A DNA stretch of 64,000 nt, from contig CAVPTA010000008.1 in NCBI GenBank assembly GCA_963708645.1, positions 1 to 64,000 of the forward strand, given 5' to 3'. This DNA is from RYN-133 sp963708645 (lineage in GTDB: Bacteria; Actinomycetota; Actinomycetes; Mycobacteriales; Jatrophihabitantaceae). Shown piece by piece: positions 54,077 through 63,907 of the stretch; positions within the stretch are counted from its first letter, which is position 1; the number at the start of each line of letters is the position of its first letter. The notes beneath the pieces are model-generated. The model saw only the letters and a list, made by a program, of their open reading frames with translations, did not search any database and was not told where the DNA came from. Made by a program: the position numbers and the translations under genes.

Positions 54077-55042
54077 TTAGAGCCGCACGTAGGTTCGCAG
54101 GGTCGCGAAGGCAGTGAGCGCGGACAGCACGACACCGACGATCAGCCCGGCACCGCCGGCAAGCAGGATGTCGTTCGCACCGAGGTTGGGGATCACGCCC
54201 TTCGCGGTCTGCGAGCCGAGAACCTGGTCGAGCAGGATGTACTTGCCGACCGCGATGAACCCGATCGATATCGCCCCGCCCACTGCGGCAGCAATGACGG
54301 CTTCGAGCATGAACGGCAACTCGGTCATCCAGCGCGAGGCACCCACCAGCCGCATGATGCTGGTCTCGTTGCGCCGTTGGTTCGCTGCCACCTGGATCGT
54401 GTTCCCGATGAGCAGAACGGACGCCGCGAGCACGACGAGCGCGATCACGATCGAGAACCAGCGCGCGCTGTCGATCAACGACAACAGTGCATTGATCGTC
54501 GCGATCTGGTTGTTGACCTTGTCGACACCCGGCACCTGGTCGTACGACGCTGCGAACGCGCCGTAGTCGTTCTTGATGTCCTTGAGCTTCACGCTGAACG
54601 ACGCGGGGAACGTCCCGAGGTGCAGGTACGGCGCAGAGTCGGGCAATTGTGCCTTGCCGATCGCCAGCGCCTTTGCCTCGCTGATGTAGTAGAAGGACGC
54701 AACGCGCGGATCCTTCTTCAGCATCGCGGAGACCGTGTCGGTCTGCGTCTCGGTCGTCTTCTGGTCCTTGGTGCAGGTCGGCGTCGGTGCCTGCTTGTTG
54801 TCCTTGACCAGCACCTCGCGCTCGGACTCCTGCTGGTTGTACGCAAGATTCGTGCACAGGTACACCTGCACGTTGAGCTTGTCCTCGTACGTGGTGCGGA
54901 ACCGGGTGATCTCGGTGTTGGCGAGGATGGCGGCGCCGACGAATCCCAGCGCGATCGCGGTGTTGAGGATGAGCGCGATCGTCATCGTGGCGTTGCGACG
55001 AATACCCGCCGCGACACCGGACAGGACGAAGCTTGCCCGCAT
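54077..55042 (-). CDS. ftsX: Cell-division ABC permease FtsX
   Basis: Partner of FtsE; activates a peptidoglycan hydrolase during division. 321 residues, intact. Helix 1 (ATMTIALILNTAIALGFVGA), a large outer loop with several Cys (VQVYLCTNLAYN, TPTCTKDQ) then KLKDIKNDYGAFAASYDQVP. Three further helices: WFSIVIALVVLAASVLLIGN, MLEAVIAAAVGGAISIGFIA, ILLAGGAGLIVGVVLSALTA, ending ATLRTYVRL. The ATG overlaps the ftsE stop by one base (TGATG). Confidence 0.95.
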   Translation of the reverse strand: MRASFVLSGVAAGIRRNATMTIALILNTAIALGFVGAAILANTEITRFRTTYEDKLNVQVYLCTNLAYNQQESEREVLVKDNKQAPTPTCTKDQKTTETQTDTVSAMLKKDPRVASFYYISEAKALAIGKAQLPDSAPYLHLGTFPASFSVKLKDIKNDYGAFAASYDQVPGVDKVNNQIATINALLSLIDSARWFSIVIALVVLAASVLLIGNTIQVAANQRRNETSIMRLVGASRWMTELPFMLEAVIAAAVGGAISIGFIAVGKYILLDQVLGSQTAKGVIPNLGANDILLAGGAGLIVGVVLSALTAFATLRTYVRL

Positions 55043-55731
55043 CAGCGACCAACTCCGTACACGCCGCGCGACTGGTCGCGGATGACCTTGCCGAATTCGA
55101 GTTCGATCACGCGGCGGCGCATCGCATCGACGATGTTGTTGTCGTGCGTGGCCATGACCACGGTCGTGCCGGTGCGGTTGATGCGTTCGAGCAGGCTCAT
55201 GATCCCCTGGCTGGTGTCGGGGTCGAGGTTTCCGGTCGGCTCATCGGCGAGCAGCACAAGGGGGCGGTTGACGAATGCGCGCGCGATCGCGACGCGCTGC
55301 TGCTCACCGCCGGACAGTTCGTGCGGCAGGCGCCGGGCCTTGCCGGTGAGCCCGACGAGGTCGAGCACTTCCGGCACGGTGCGCTTGATCACGCGAGGCG
55401 ACTTGTTGATCACTTCGAGCGCGAACGAGACGTTTTCGTAGACATTCTTCTTCGGCAGCAGTCGGAAGTCCTGGAACACGCAGCCGATACGGCGGCGCAG
55501 GTCTGGGACCTTGCGCCTGGGCAGCCTCGACAGGTTGCGGCCGTTGACGGTGACAACACCCTCGTCGGCGACCTCTTCGCGCAGCAGCAGCCGCAGCACG
55601 GTGGTCTTACCCGAGCCGGACTGGCCGATCAGGAACACGAACTCGCCCTTTTCGATGTCCATCGTGACGCTGTCGAGGGCGGGACGGGCGCCGGCCGGGT
55701 AGACCTTGGTTACATCTTGGAGCCGGATCAC
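55042..55731 (-). CDS. ftsE: Cell-division ABC ATPase FtsE
   Basis: 229 residues. Walker A in FVFLIGQSGSGKTTVLRLLL, Q-loop VFQDFRLLPKKNVYEN, signature LPHELSGGEQQRVAIARAFV, Walker B with D-loop VLLADEPTGNLDPDTSQGIM, and the switch His in GTTVVMATHDNNIV. Begins MIRLQDVTKVYPAG from a GTG at 55731. Order ftsE-ftsX-smpB downstream of prfB is ancestral in actinobacteria. Confidence 0.96.
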   Translation of the reverse strand: MIRLQDVTKVYPAGARPALDSVTMDIEKGEFVFLIGQSGSGKTTVLRLLLREEVADEGVVTVNGRNLSRLPRRKVPDLRRRIGCVFQDFRLLPKKNVYENVSFALEVINKSPRVIKRTVPEVLDLVGLTGKARRLPHELSGGEQQRVAIARAFVNRPLVLLADEPTGNLDPDTSQGIMSLLERINRTGTTVVMATHDNNIVDAMRRRVIELEFGKVIRDQSRGVYGVGR

Positions 55732-55883
55732 GTCGGTGGAGTTTACGGGAGCCCTGCCGGGCGGCCGGGACCTTCGCAGCGGGTCTTCACAGTTCGACCT
55801 GGAATAACGGGCTTCTCACCCGCGTAGCCGTGCAAACAATGACACGGCAATGCAGTCGCACGGCATTGCTAGCGTCGGGCCCT

Positions 55884-56829
55884 GTGGGCGAACCGATGAT
55901 CTCTGCGCGGGGGCTCACCAAGCGATTCGGAGACTTCACCGCCGTTGACGGCATCGATCTCGAGGTCCAGCGCGGCGAGGCATTCGGCTTCCTCGGCCCG
56001 AACGGTGCCGGCAAGAGTTCGACGATGCGCATGATCGGCTGCGTGGCGCCGGTCACAGCCGGCGAGCTCACCGTCCTGGGCCTCGATCCGGCGACGCAGG
56101 GACCGCAGATCCGCGCGCGGCTCGGCGTCGTACCGCAGCAGGACGCGCTCGACCACGAGCTGACGGTGCGCGACAACCTGTTACATCTACGGTCGCTACT
56201 TCGGCCTGCCGCGCGCCGGGCTGCGTGCTCGGGTCGACGAATTGCTCGACTTCGCGCAGCTGACCGATCGCGCCGACGCGAAGGTCGAGCCGCTTGTCGG
56301 GCGGAATGAAACGGCGTTTGACGATCGCCCGCTCGTTGATCAACGACCCCGAGTTGTTGCTGCTCGACGAGCCGACCACCGGCCTCGACCCGCAGGCGCG
56401 GCACCTGCTGTGGGACCGGCTCTACCGCCTCAAGCAGCGCGGGGTGACGCTGGCGATCACGACCCACTACATGGACGAGGCCGAGCAGCTGTGCGACCGG
56501 CTGGTCGTCATCGACGGCGGGCGCATCGTCGCCGAAGGGTCGCCGCAGTCGCTGATCGCGCAGTACTCGACCCGCGAGGTGGCCGAACTGCGCTTCGCAC
56601 CTGATGAGAACGCCTCTGCAGCCGACAAGCTCGCCACCGTCGTCGACGACAACGCCGGCGAACGTGTTGAGGCATTGCCTGACCGCGTGCTGCTCTACGT
56701 CCGCGATGGGGAAGCACGCTGTGACGCGCGCCCACGAGATCGGGCTCGATGCCCGTGTCGAGCCTCGTACGCCGCAGCACACTCGAGGACGTCTTCCTGC
56801 GCTTGACCGGACGAAGCCTGATCGAATGA
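55884..56829 (+). CDS. ABC transporter ATPase (DrrA-like), frameshifted
   Basis: Energises the two membrane proteins encoded next. Walker A: GFLGPNGAGKSSTMRMIG; Q-loop LGVVPQQDALDHELTVRDNL; signature read after correction as PLSGGMKRRLTIARSLINDP; Walker B ELLLLDEPTTGLDPQARHLL; switch His in AITTHYMDEAEQLCDRLVVI. The C-terminal extension (RSTLEDVFLRLTGRSLIE) is the DrrA-type regulatory tail. GTG at 55884 chosen; the upstream ATGs extend without family match. Frame changes near 56180, 56305 and 56710-56790. Stop overlaps the permease ATG. Confidence 0.9.
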
Positions 56830-57586
56830 CCGCTCTGATCGAGTACTGGCTCCTCGACGCGAACGCTTCTGGCGCAGCGTGCTGATCACCGGCTTCCTGC
56901 AACCGCTGTTCTACGTGCTGGCGCTCGGCGTCGGGCTCGGCACCGTGATCGACCACAACGGCACGACCTCACTAGGCGTGTCCTACCTCGCCTTCGTCGC
57001 ACCGGCGTTACTGGTCGCCGCCGCCGTCCAGATCGCGGCGAACGATGCGAGTTATCCGGTGCTCAGCAAGTTCAAGTGGGAACGCAGCTTCCACGGAATG
57101 GCTTCGACGCCACTGACACCGCGACAGATCAGCGACGGGACGCTGTTGTGGATCGCCGTGCGTTCTATCGCCAATTCCGCGCTGTACCTGGCGATTCTGA
57201 GCTGTTTCGGCGCGACGCATCGGTGGCAGGCCGTGTTCGCCGTACCCGCTGCGGCACTGACCGGGTGCGCGCTCGCTGCGCCGGTTGCGGCGTTCGCGGC
57301 GACCCGTGAGAACGAGGGCCAGGGGTTCAACGTGCTGAGCCGCTTCATCCTGATCCCGATGTTCCTGTTCGCCGGAACGTTCTATCCGGTCGACCGGTTA
57401 CCGGACTGGGGACGGTGGGTGGCCTACTGCACCCCGCTGTGGCACGGCACGCAACTCGCCCGCGGCGCGGCGCTAGGAAACGAGTCGGCCGCGGCGGTCG
57501 CAGGACATCTCGCCTACCTGATGACGATGGCGGTCATCGGGCTGGTGCTGTCGCGGCGCGCATTCGCCTGGCGGATCCAGAAATGA
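56826..57586 (+). CDS. ABC-2 type permease (first subunit)
   Basis: Six-helix permease. An early frame change (56850-56870) separates MTALIEYWLL from FWRSVLITGFLQPLFYVLAL. Then SYLAFVAPALLVAAAVQIAA, FKWERSFHGMASTPLTPRQI, FILIPMFLFAGTFYPVDRLP (typical ABC-2 loop), and MTMAVIGLVLSRRAFAWRIQ. The ATG overlaps the ATPase stop (ATGA) and its own stop overlaps the second permease start, a three-gene coupled operon. Confidence 0.85.
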
Positions 57587-58392
57587 CGACACCCGTCCTC
57601 GCACTGCGGATCGTCCCCCCGGGCAGGTATGCGCGCCGTGCGCACATCGTCCTCGAGCGCGCGTTTCGGGTGTACTCCAAGAGCTGGCTGCTGATCCTGA
57701 CCGGATTCTTCGAGCCGCTGTTCTACCTGTTCTCGCTGGGTACCGGGCTCAAGTCGTTGGTCGGGACGGTGATCGGGCCCGGCGGGCAGCCGATCAGCTA
57801 CGCCGCCTACATCGCGCCCGCACTGCTGGCGGCCTCGGCGATGAACGGTGCGATCTACGACTCGACGATGAACGTGTTCTTCAAGCTGAAGTACGCCAAG
57901 TTGTACGACTCGATGTTGGCCACCTCGCTCGGGCCGCTCGACGTCGCCATCGGCGAGATCGGTTGGGCGCTGATCAGAGGCGGTCTGTACTCAGCAGGGT
58001 TCCTGCTCGTCATGCTGTTGCTCGGCCTCGTCGCTTCCGCGTGGGCCCTGCTGCTGTTGCCGGCCGCCTTGCTCGTCGCGTTCGGCTTCGCCGCGGTCGG
58101 GATGGCCGTTACGTCGTTCATGAAGTCGTTCCAGGACCTCGAGACGGTTCAGCTGATCGTGTTGCCGATGTTCTTGTTCAGCGGGACGTTCTACGGGCTG
58201 TCGGTCTATCCGGCGTGGCTGCGCATCATGGTCGAATGCCTGCCGCTCAATCATGCGATCGAGTTGATGCGCGACCTCAATGCCGGCGTGTTCGACGTGT
58301 CGATGATCGGCCATGTCGCGTACTTCGCAGTGATGGCGCTCGTCGGGGTGATCGTGACTGCGCGGCGCCTGGACAGCCTGTTGCTCCGGTGA
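57583..58392 (+). CDS. ABC-2 type permease (second subunit)
   Basis: 269 residues, intact. Seen: SKSWLLILTGFFEPLFYLFS, YIAPALLAASAMNGAIYDST, LYSAGFLLVMLLLGLVASAW, LIVLPMFLFSGTFYGLSVYP and VAYFAVMALVGVIVTARRLD. Similar to NodJ/DrrB-like export permeases, so the two differing permeases probably form a heterodimer. ATG overlaps the previous stop (ATGA). Substrate unknown. It interrupts the ancestral prfB-ftsE order. Confidence 0.88.
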   Translation: MTTPVLALRIVPPGRYARRAHIVLERAFRVYSKSWLLILTGFFEPLFYLFSLGTGLKSLVGTVIGPGGQPISYAAYIAPALLAASAMNGAIYDSTMNVFFKLKYAKLYDSMLATSLGPLDVAIGEIGWALIRGGLYSAGFLLVMLLLGLVASAWALLLLPAALLVAFGFAAVGMAVTSFMKSFQDLETVQLIVLPMFLFSGTFYGLSVYPAWLRIMVECLPLNHAIELMRDLNAGVFDVSMIGHVAYFAVMALVGVIVTARRLDSLLLR

Positions 58393-58431
58393 GGCGCGCA
58401 CACCTGGCCCGGTGAGCGTTTACTTCGGCTT

Positions 58432-60668
58432 TCACCAGCGCGCGACGTTGATGCCGAGGCCTTCCTCGGCCGGCCGCGGGCGCCCGTAGAGGTAGCCCTG
58501 GATCAGCAGCCGGTCGTAGCGCGGCAGCGCCGCGAGGTGCTCCTCGGTCTCGACGCCCTCGACGATGCACTCCATGTGCAGGTCCTCGGCGATGCTGATG
58601 GTCGCGCGGACGAGCGCACGACAGGTGCGGTCGTGCAGCATGTTCGACGTGAACGACCGGTCGATCTTGATGGCCGAGATCGGCAGCTTCGTCAGTTGAC
58701 TCAGCGACGCGTAGCCGGTGCCGAAGTCGTCCAGCGCGAGCCGCACACCGTGTCCGTAGAGCTTACGGACATCGACCATCGCATCGTCGTCGGCATCGAG
58801 CAGCACCGTCTCGGTGATCTCGAGCGTGAGCGCGGCTGCAGGCAGGCCGGTGGCGCCAACGCCTGAACGATCCGGTCGTGGAATCCCGACCGCAACAGAT
58901 CCTGGGCGCTGCGGTTGATCGTCAGGCGTAGATCGCGAAACAGCGGCTCGCGTCGCCATGAGGCAACCTGCTCGCTGGCCTGACGCAACACCCGGTCGTC
59001 GAGTTCGCTGATCAGTCCGGCGCCTTCGGCCACCTCGACAACTGCAGCCGCGTCGATCGGCTTGCCGTCCTCGTCGGCGATCCGCACGAGCGCCTCGACT
59101 GCGCTGATCAAGCCGACTGCCCGGCGCGACGATCGGTTGGTAGTGCACGCCGACCGTGTCGTCGCGCAGTGCACGCCGCAGATTGCGTTCGACCCATTCG
59201 TGATGGCGGGCACGCGCGGCGAACGCGCTGTCGTAGACGCGCGAAACCGTTGGCGCCGTGCTTCTTGACCGAGTACATGGCGGCATCTGCCTCGGCCAGC
59301 GCCGACTCCGGGGCCGCGTCCTGGCTGACGATGCTGATGCCGACACTTGCGGTGACCCAGCACTCGCGGCCGAGCGAGACAACCGGCTCGGCCAGGGCAG
59401 CTTCGATGCGCGCGGCGACCGACATCGACAGTGACCGCGCGACCTCGGGTGAGTCGGTCCAGAGCACGACGACGAATTCATCACCGCCGAGTCGCGCGAC
59501 CGAGTCGGTCGGTCGGGTGGCATCGGTGAGCCGGCGCGCCACCTCGCGAAGCACCGCGTCGCCCATCGCGTGGCCGTGACCGTCATTGATCCGCTTGAAG
59601 CCGTCGAGGTCGACGATCAGCACTGCTGCGGCGCCAGTGCCTTCGCCGGTGAGGAACGCGTCGAGCTGGTCCTGCACCTGGCGCCGGTTCGGCAGGCCGG
59701 TCAGCTCGTCGTGCGTGGCGGCGTGCTCGAGCATCTGCTTCATCTCGACGACCTGGGAAACGTCGCGCGAGACGACCAGCAGGTGGGTCGCCCGTCCGTC
59801 GACGTCGCGCGCGAAGACACTCATCGCGCGTGATAGCCACGTCAGTGCGCCGTCCGGCTCGTGCACCCGGTGCTGGATGTGTGCGACCTCACCGTCGGCG
59901 AGTTCGGCTGCGGCGGCGATCGTTGCCGTGAGTTCGTGCCCAGTCCTCGATCGGGACGACGTCGTCGAGGTCGGTTCCGCCCAGTACGGCGATCGAGCGC
60001 TGAGTGAAGCCGATCAGCGGCGCCCCGTTGCGGTTGGCCCGAACGAACGCGCCGGCGGCGATGTCATAGATGTGCATCGCGTCCGGTGTCGTCGCGATCA
60101 CCGCTTGCTGGAAGCTGTCGGCCGCGCGCAGTTCCTGCTCGGCCTGCACCAGTTCGTCGATGTCGGTGATCACGCAGGTCGCGCGGACGATCGCACCCAT
60201 CTCGTCACGCTCGGCCCGGCCGCGGGCGGCAAACCAGACGATCTTGCCGTCGTCCGGGCGAACACCGCGGTAACGCAGGTCGACCGAGGTGCCGTTGTCG
60301 ATGAGGTCGTGCATCGCGAGTTCGGCCGCTTCGCGGTCGTCCTCGACAACCGAGGCCACCAGCGCCCGGCCGCCGAACGCGATGGCTTCGCGGGTCATGC
60401 CGCAGATCTCGAGCAACTCGTCGGTGACGATCAACTGACCCGTGCGGTGCTCGAATTCCCACGAGCCGGTGCGGCTGATTCGCTGCGCTCGGGCCAGTGC
60501 GTCGCGGTCTGCCTCGATGGTTACGGGACGCGACGATTGGATGGCCTGGCGTCGTCGTGCGGACGCGACCCCCGGCAGTGCCACGATGTGGCGTGGCGGC
60601 ACCTCGTCGCGGGCAGCCTCCGACATACCTGTCCCATCGGCTGCGACAAAGCGATCTGAAGGCGTCAT
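58432..60668 (-). CDS. PAS-GGDEF-EAL cyclic-di-GMP turnover protein
   Basis: Bifunctional c-di-GMP protein. N-terminal half has PAS-type folds: RISRTGSWEFEHRTGQLIVT, VDLRYRGVRPDDGKIVWFAA, RATCVITDIDELVQAEQELR, then DSFQQAVIATTPDAMHIYDI and LTWLSRAMSVFARDVDG. GGDEF domain: HDELTGLPNRRQVQDQLDAF, SVARLGGDEFVVVLWTDSPE (active GGDEF). EAL: ISAVEALVRIADEDGKP, ALTLEITETVLLDADDDAMV, LALDDFGTGYASLSQLTKLP, SAIKIDRSFTSN, IVEGVETEEHLAA, all metal and catalytic residues present. Frame changes near 59935, 59245, 59125 and 58860. Start at the ATG 60668 or 60626. Confidence 0.9.
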
Positions 60669-60718
60669 CGGCTCGACAAATCGCGCGTATGCCGTGATCC
60701 GGTCGAGCAGGCCGCGGA

Positions 60719-61817
60719 CTAAGCGGTCTCGACGCTCTTGCGCCAGCGGATGCCGGCTTCGATGAACCCGTCGATGTCGCCGTCGAGGACGGCCTGCGGG
60801 TTGCCGACCTCGTACTCGGTGCGCAGGTCCTTGACCATCTGGTACGGGTGCAGCACGTAGGTGCGCATCTGGTTGCCCCAGCTGTTGCTGCCGTCCTTGA
60901 GCGCGTTCATGGCGTCCTGCTCCTCCTGGCGGCGCCGTTCGAGCAGCTTGGCCTGCAGCACCGCCATCGCCGAAGCGCGGTTCTGGATCTGGCTGCGCTC
61001 GTTCTGGCAGCTGACGACGATGCCGGTCGGCAGGTGCGTGATGCGCACGGCCGAGTCGGTCGTGTTGACGCCCTGGCCGCCCGGGCCCGAGCTGCGGTAG
61101 ACGTCGACGCGGAGGTCGTCGTCGGGGATCTCGACGTGGTCGGACTGTCTCGACGACCGGCAGCACCTCGACGCCGGCGAAGCTGGTCTGCCGGCGTCCC
61201 TGGTTGTCGAACGGGCTGATGCGCACGAGCCGGTGCGTGCCCTGCTCGACGCTCAACGTGCCGTAGGCGTAGGGGGCCTTGACCTGGATCGTCGCCGACT
61301 TGATGCCGGCCTCTTCGGCGTAGGACGTGTCGAGGACCTCGATCGCGTAGCCGTGCCGCTCGGCCCAGCGGGTGTACATCCGCAGCAGCATCTCGGCGAA
61401 GTCGGCCGCGTCGACGCCGCCGGCCTCGGAGCGGATCGTCACGAGCGCTTCGCGCGCGTCGTACTCGCCCGAAAGCAGCGTGCGGACCTCGAGCTCGTCG
61501 ACGGCCTTGCGCAGCCCGACGATCTCGGCCTCGGCCTCGGCACGCGACTCGGCGTCGTCGGCCTCCTCGGCGAGATCCCACAGCACCTGCGCGTCGTCGA
61601 GGCGGCGGCGCAGGTCCTCGACCCGGCGCAGCTCGCCCTGCACGAACGAGAGCCGCGACGTGATCTTCTGGGCGTTGTCGGTGTCGTTCCACAGATCGGG
61701 AGCGGCCGCCTGCTGCTCGAGGTCGCCGAGCTCGCGATGCAGCGCATCGAGATCCACGACGGACTCGATGCCGCTCAGCGTCGCGTTGAGATCCTTGAGC
61801 TCGGCAGGCACGTCCAC
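60719..61817 (-). CDS. prfB: Peptide chain release factor 2
   Basis: Terminates translation at UGA and UAA. N-terminal helices ESVVDLDALHRELGDLEQQA; central domain AGIKSATIQVKAPYAYGTLS and GTHRLVRISPFDNQGRRQTS; the catalytic GGQ in VYRSSGPGGQGVNTTDSAVR; C-terminus SNSWGNQMRTYVLHPYQMVK, DLRTEYEVGNPQAVLDGDID. The frame changes once, near 61150, where an extra T on the plus strand (GACTGTCTCGAC) separates LPVVE from DHVEIPDDDLRVDVY. That is not the classical programmed RF2 site, which lies near codon 25. About 365 residues. Confidence 0.95.
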
Positions 61818-61847
61818 GACGCTTCAGGCTACGCGGTGCCCCGCGGC

Positions 61848-62201
61848 TCAGACCTGGGCGGCGAGCGTCTTCGGCGCGACCTGCCGGAACGCGTCCCGCA
61901 CGATCTCGGCGACCTCGTCCCAATCCGGGTCGTTGTCGATGCGCACGCCGAGCCAGCCGCGGTGTCCGACATAGGGCGGACGGAAGTAGTGCTCGGCGTC
62001 GGATGCGATCAGCGCTTCCTGGGCTCCGGGCGGTGCGGCGCACCAGAACGCGAGCCGGTCGGCGCCGTGGTGATGATCGTCGACGGACACGAACTGCTTC
62101 TTGTCGCGGACGAAGAACGCCGGCTCACCGTGGCTGGCCCGCTCGGTCACCTCGGGCAGCGCAAGGCACATCGCGCGCAGCCGATCGACCGGGTCACTCA
62201 C
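61848..62201 (-). CDS. MmcQ/YjbR family DNA-binding-like protein
   Basis: 117 residues, intact. Family blocks: LRAMCLALPEVTERASHGEP, AFFVRDKKQFVSVDDHHHGA, DRLAFWCAAPPGAQEALIAS, YFRPPYVGHRGWLGVRIDND, DWDEVAEIVRDAFRQVAPKT. The fold is known from CyaY-like MmcQ/YjbR proteins with suspected DNA or nucleotide binding; function unsettled. GTG at 62201 with GGGG just before it. The nested inverted repeat begins 16 bases upstream. Confidence 0.85.
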   Translation of the reverse strand: MSDPVDRLRAMCLALPEVTERASHGEPAFFVRDKKQFVSVDDHHHGADRLAFWCAAPPGAQEALIASDAEHYFRPPYVGHRGWLGVRIDNDPDWDEVAEIVRDAFRQVAPKTLAAQV

Positions 62202-62216
62202 GCCCCGATCCTCTCC

Positions 62217-62285
62217 GACAGTGGTCAGTTTCGGCCACAGTGGTCAGTTGCAACTGACCACTGTGGCTCCGAACTGACCACTGTC
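62217..62285. repeat. Nested inverted repeat made of four ACAGTGGTCAGTT units
   Basis: A 69-base near-perfect palindrome. The inner 32 bases (62235-62266) are perfectly self-complementary, and outer arms GACAGTGGTCAGTT (62217-62230) and its complement (62272-62285) enclose them with two short mismatched spacers. The 13-mer ACAGTGGTCAGTT occurs twice in each orientation. It runs from the fructosamine-kinase stop codon to just before the MmcQ gene. It could act as a terminator, a multi-site operator or a mobile palindromic element. Confidence 0.85.
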
Positions 62286-62966
62286 AGCGCAACCGGCGGG
62301 CGAGGTCGTGCGCCTGCCGCAGGTAGCTGCCACCGAACAACACCGCGTGGACGAGCAGCGGGAACAGCTGCCACAGCCCGATTCGTTCGCGCCATCCGTC
62401 GGCGAACGGCGAGATCTCTTCGTAGGCCGACACGGTGCGCACGGGGATGTGCCCGAACAGGTCGAGCATCGCGAGGTCGAGTTCGCGGTGGCCGCCGTAC
62501 GCGGCGGGGTCGATGAGCCAGGCCCGTCCCTCGCGATCGGCGAGCACGTTGCCCGTCCACAAGTCGCCGTGCACCCGTGCCGGCGGCTCGGCCGGCGCAT
62601 CGACACGCACGGCCGCGACGTCGCGTTCGAGACCGACCCGTGATGCCAGCGGCATGAGCCGGTGTTCGAGGTAGTAACTGTTCCAGTCGTCGGACTCCGG
62701 CGATTCGAGCTCGCACCGTCCGACGAAGAACCGGCCCGGACGCGGGCAGCGTGCCGAACTGCGACGCACCGGCCGCGTGCATTCCGGCGAGCATCCGGCC
62801 GAGATCCTCTTCGCCGGCTGTGTCGAGCCGGCCGGGCTCGATCCGTTGCAATACCAAGCCGATCGGGCGACTCTGAGACGATCGCGGGGACACGGGCACC
62901 CGCGTCGGCGAGCCATCGCAGCCCGGCAGCCTCGAGCGGCGCCGGATCAGCCTTGACGAAGTTCAT
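62284..62966 (-). CDS. Fructosamine kinase family protein
   Basis: Phosphorylates protein-bound or free ketosamines, allowing deglycation. N-terminus MNFVKADPAPLEAAGLRWLA, short as in other actinobacterial members. After two frame changes (near 62870 and 62735): LVLQRIEPGRLDTAGEEDLG, WNSYYLEHRLMPLASRVGLE, the catalytic loop PPARVHGDLWTGNVLADREG, RAWLIDPAAYGGHRELDLAM (metal Asp), and SPFADGWRERIGLWQLFPLL. The ATG lies inside the last codons of the phosphatase gene (20-base overlap), so the genes are coupled. Confidence 0.85.
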
Positions 62967-63394
62967 CGAGCAGTCGGCGGCACGCCGCGGCGATCTGGTC
63001 GAGGACGACGTCGAATCCGTCCGGGCCGCCGTAGTACGGGATCGGGAACGTCGACGTCATCGAGCAATCGCATCCGGTCGCCGCTTCCGGGCGGAGCATC
63101 CGCCGCAACCGGTGCAGGTTCTCCTCGTCGACGGCGAGCAGCAGGTCGAACTCGTCGAAGTCGGACGGCGTCGACCTGCCGGGCAGCACCGGTAAGGGTG
63201 ATCCCGCGGCGTGCGGCTGCGGTGCTGGCCCGCGCGTCCGGGGCTTCGCCCACGTGCCACGCGCCGGTGCCCGCACTGTCGACTTCGATCTCGCCGGCGA
63301 GGCCGGCGTCGTCGACCAGGCCGCGCATCACAGCCTCGGCCGTGGGCGAGCGGCAGATGTTGCCGGAACAGACGAACAGCACTCGGGTGGGCAC
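62947..63394 (-). CDS. Low-molecular-weight protein tyrosine phosphatase
   Basis: Cytosolic phosphatase. The P-loop is at the N-terminus: TRVLFVCSGNICRSPTAEAV (C-x5-R). Then GEIEVDSAGTGAWHVGEAPD and ITLTGAARQVD; after frame changes FDLLLAVDEENLHRLRRML, and the general-acid loop near the end as D-P-YY in the three-frame reading followed by GGPDGFDVVLDQIAAACRRL. Frame changes near 63190 and 63060. Start ATG at 63394. Corrected length about 148 residues. Confidence 0.9.
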
Positions 63395-63404
63395 TTGCCC
63401 CAGG

Positions 63405-63860
63405 CTAGGCCTGCGGCGCCTGCGTCCCAGCTGTCGACGGCGGCTCGCCCAGACAGATCTGCAGGTGCAATGCCTTCGTCATGTCGTGAATCGCCTTTGT
63501 CAGCTCGGTATTCATCTTCAGCTCCTGCTCGCTGGTCGTGAAGTCGTGATCGGCTTTGGCCTGTTGGTAAGCCGCCTGCCGGTTCTGGCCGATCATGACG
63601 AACGTCGACAGGAAGATCGCTTCGAGCGAGACGCCCAGCGTCAGCGTCGGCCACGGGTTCTTCTCGATGAACAGCATCCACACCGCGAACAGCACGATGT
63701 GGACGTAGACGAACATCATCGAGCCGGCGAACTTCGTGATCGCGTCAGCGACGCGCAGCTGCACATCGGCAGCGCGCTTCTCGGCGACCGAAATCAGGGC
63801 CGGGTGCGTCGTTGATTTGACGATCTCGGCGGGGGTAAGGGCGACTGCGGCGTTGGTCAT
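63405..63860 (-). CDS. DUF1003 family membrane protein
   Basis: 151 residues, intact. A soluble N-terminal helix region (ISVAEKRAADVQLRVADAIT) is followed by two membrane helices (KFAGSMMFVYVHIVLFAVWM, then LTLGVSLEAIFLSTFVMIGQ) and a coiled-coil cytosolic tail (RQAAYQQAKADHDFTTSEQE). This is the DUF1003 pattern, sometimes linked to metal or cyclic-nucleotide responses but unproven. GAGGGAAC precedes the ATG at 63860. It ends ten bases before the phosphatase start. Confidence 0.88.
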   Translation of the reverse strand: MTNAAVALTPAEIVKSTTHPALISVAEKRAADVQLRVADAITKFAGSMMFVYVHIVLFAVWMLFIEKNPWPTLTLGVSLEAIFLSTFVMIGQNRQAAYQQAKADHDFTTSEQELKMNTELTKAIHDMTKALHLQICLGEPPSTAGTQAPQA

Positions 63861-63907
63861 CGGGTTCCCTCTCGTAAATGGGCGATGATCAGTGTGCGAT
63901 ACCGCCG

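Noticed and set aside
61130..61160. prfB frame change as programmed +1 frameshifting of RF2
   Set aside because: The classical site is an early in-frame UGA near codon 25 with a Shine-Dalgarno-like signal. This break is past codon 220 and matches the insertion errors seen elsewhere.
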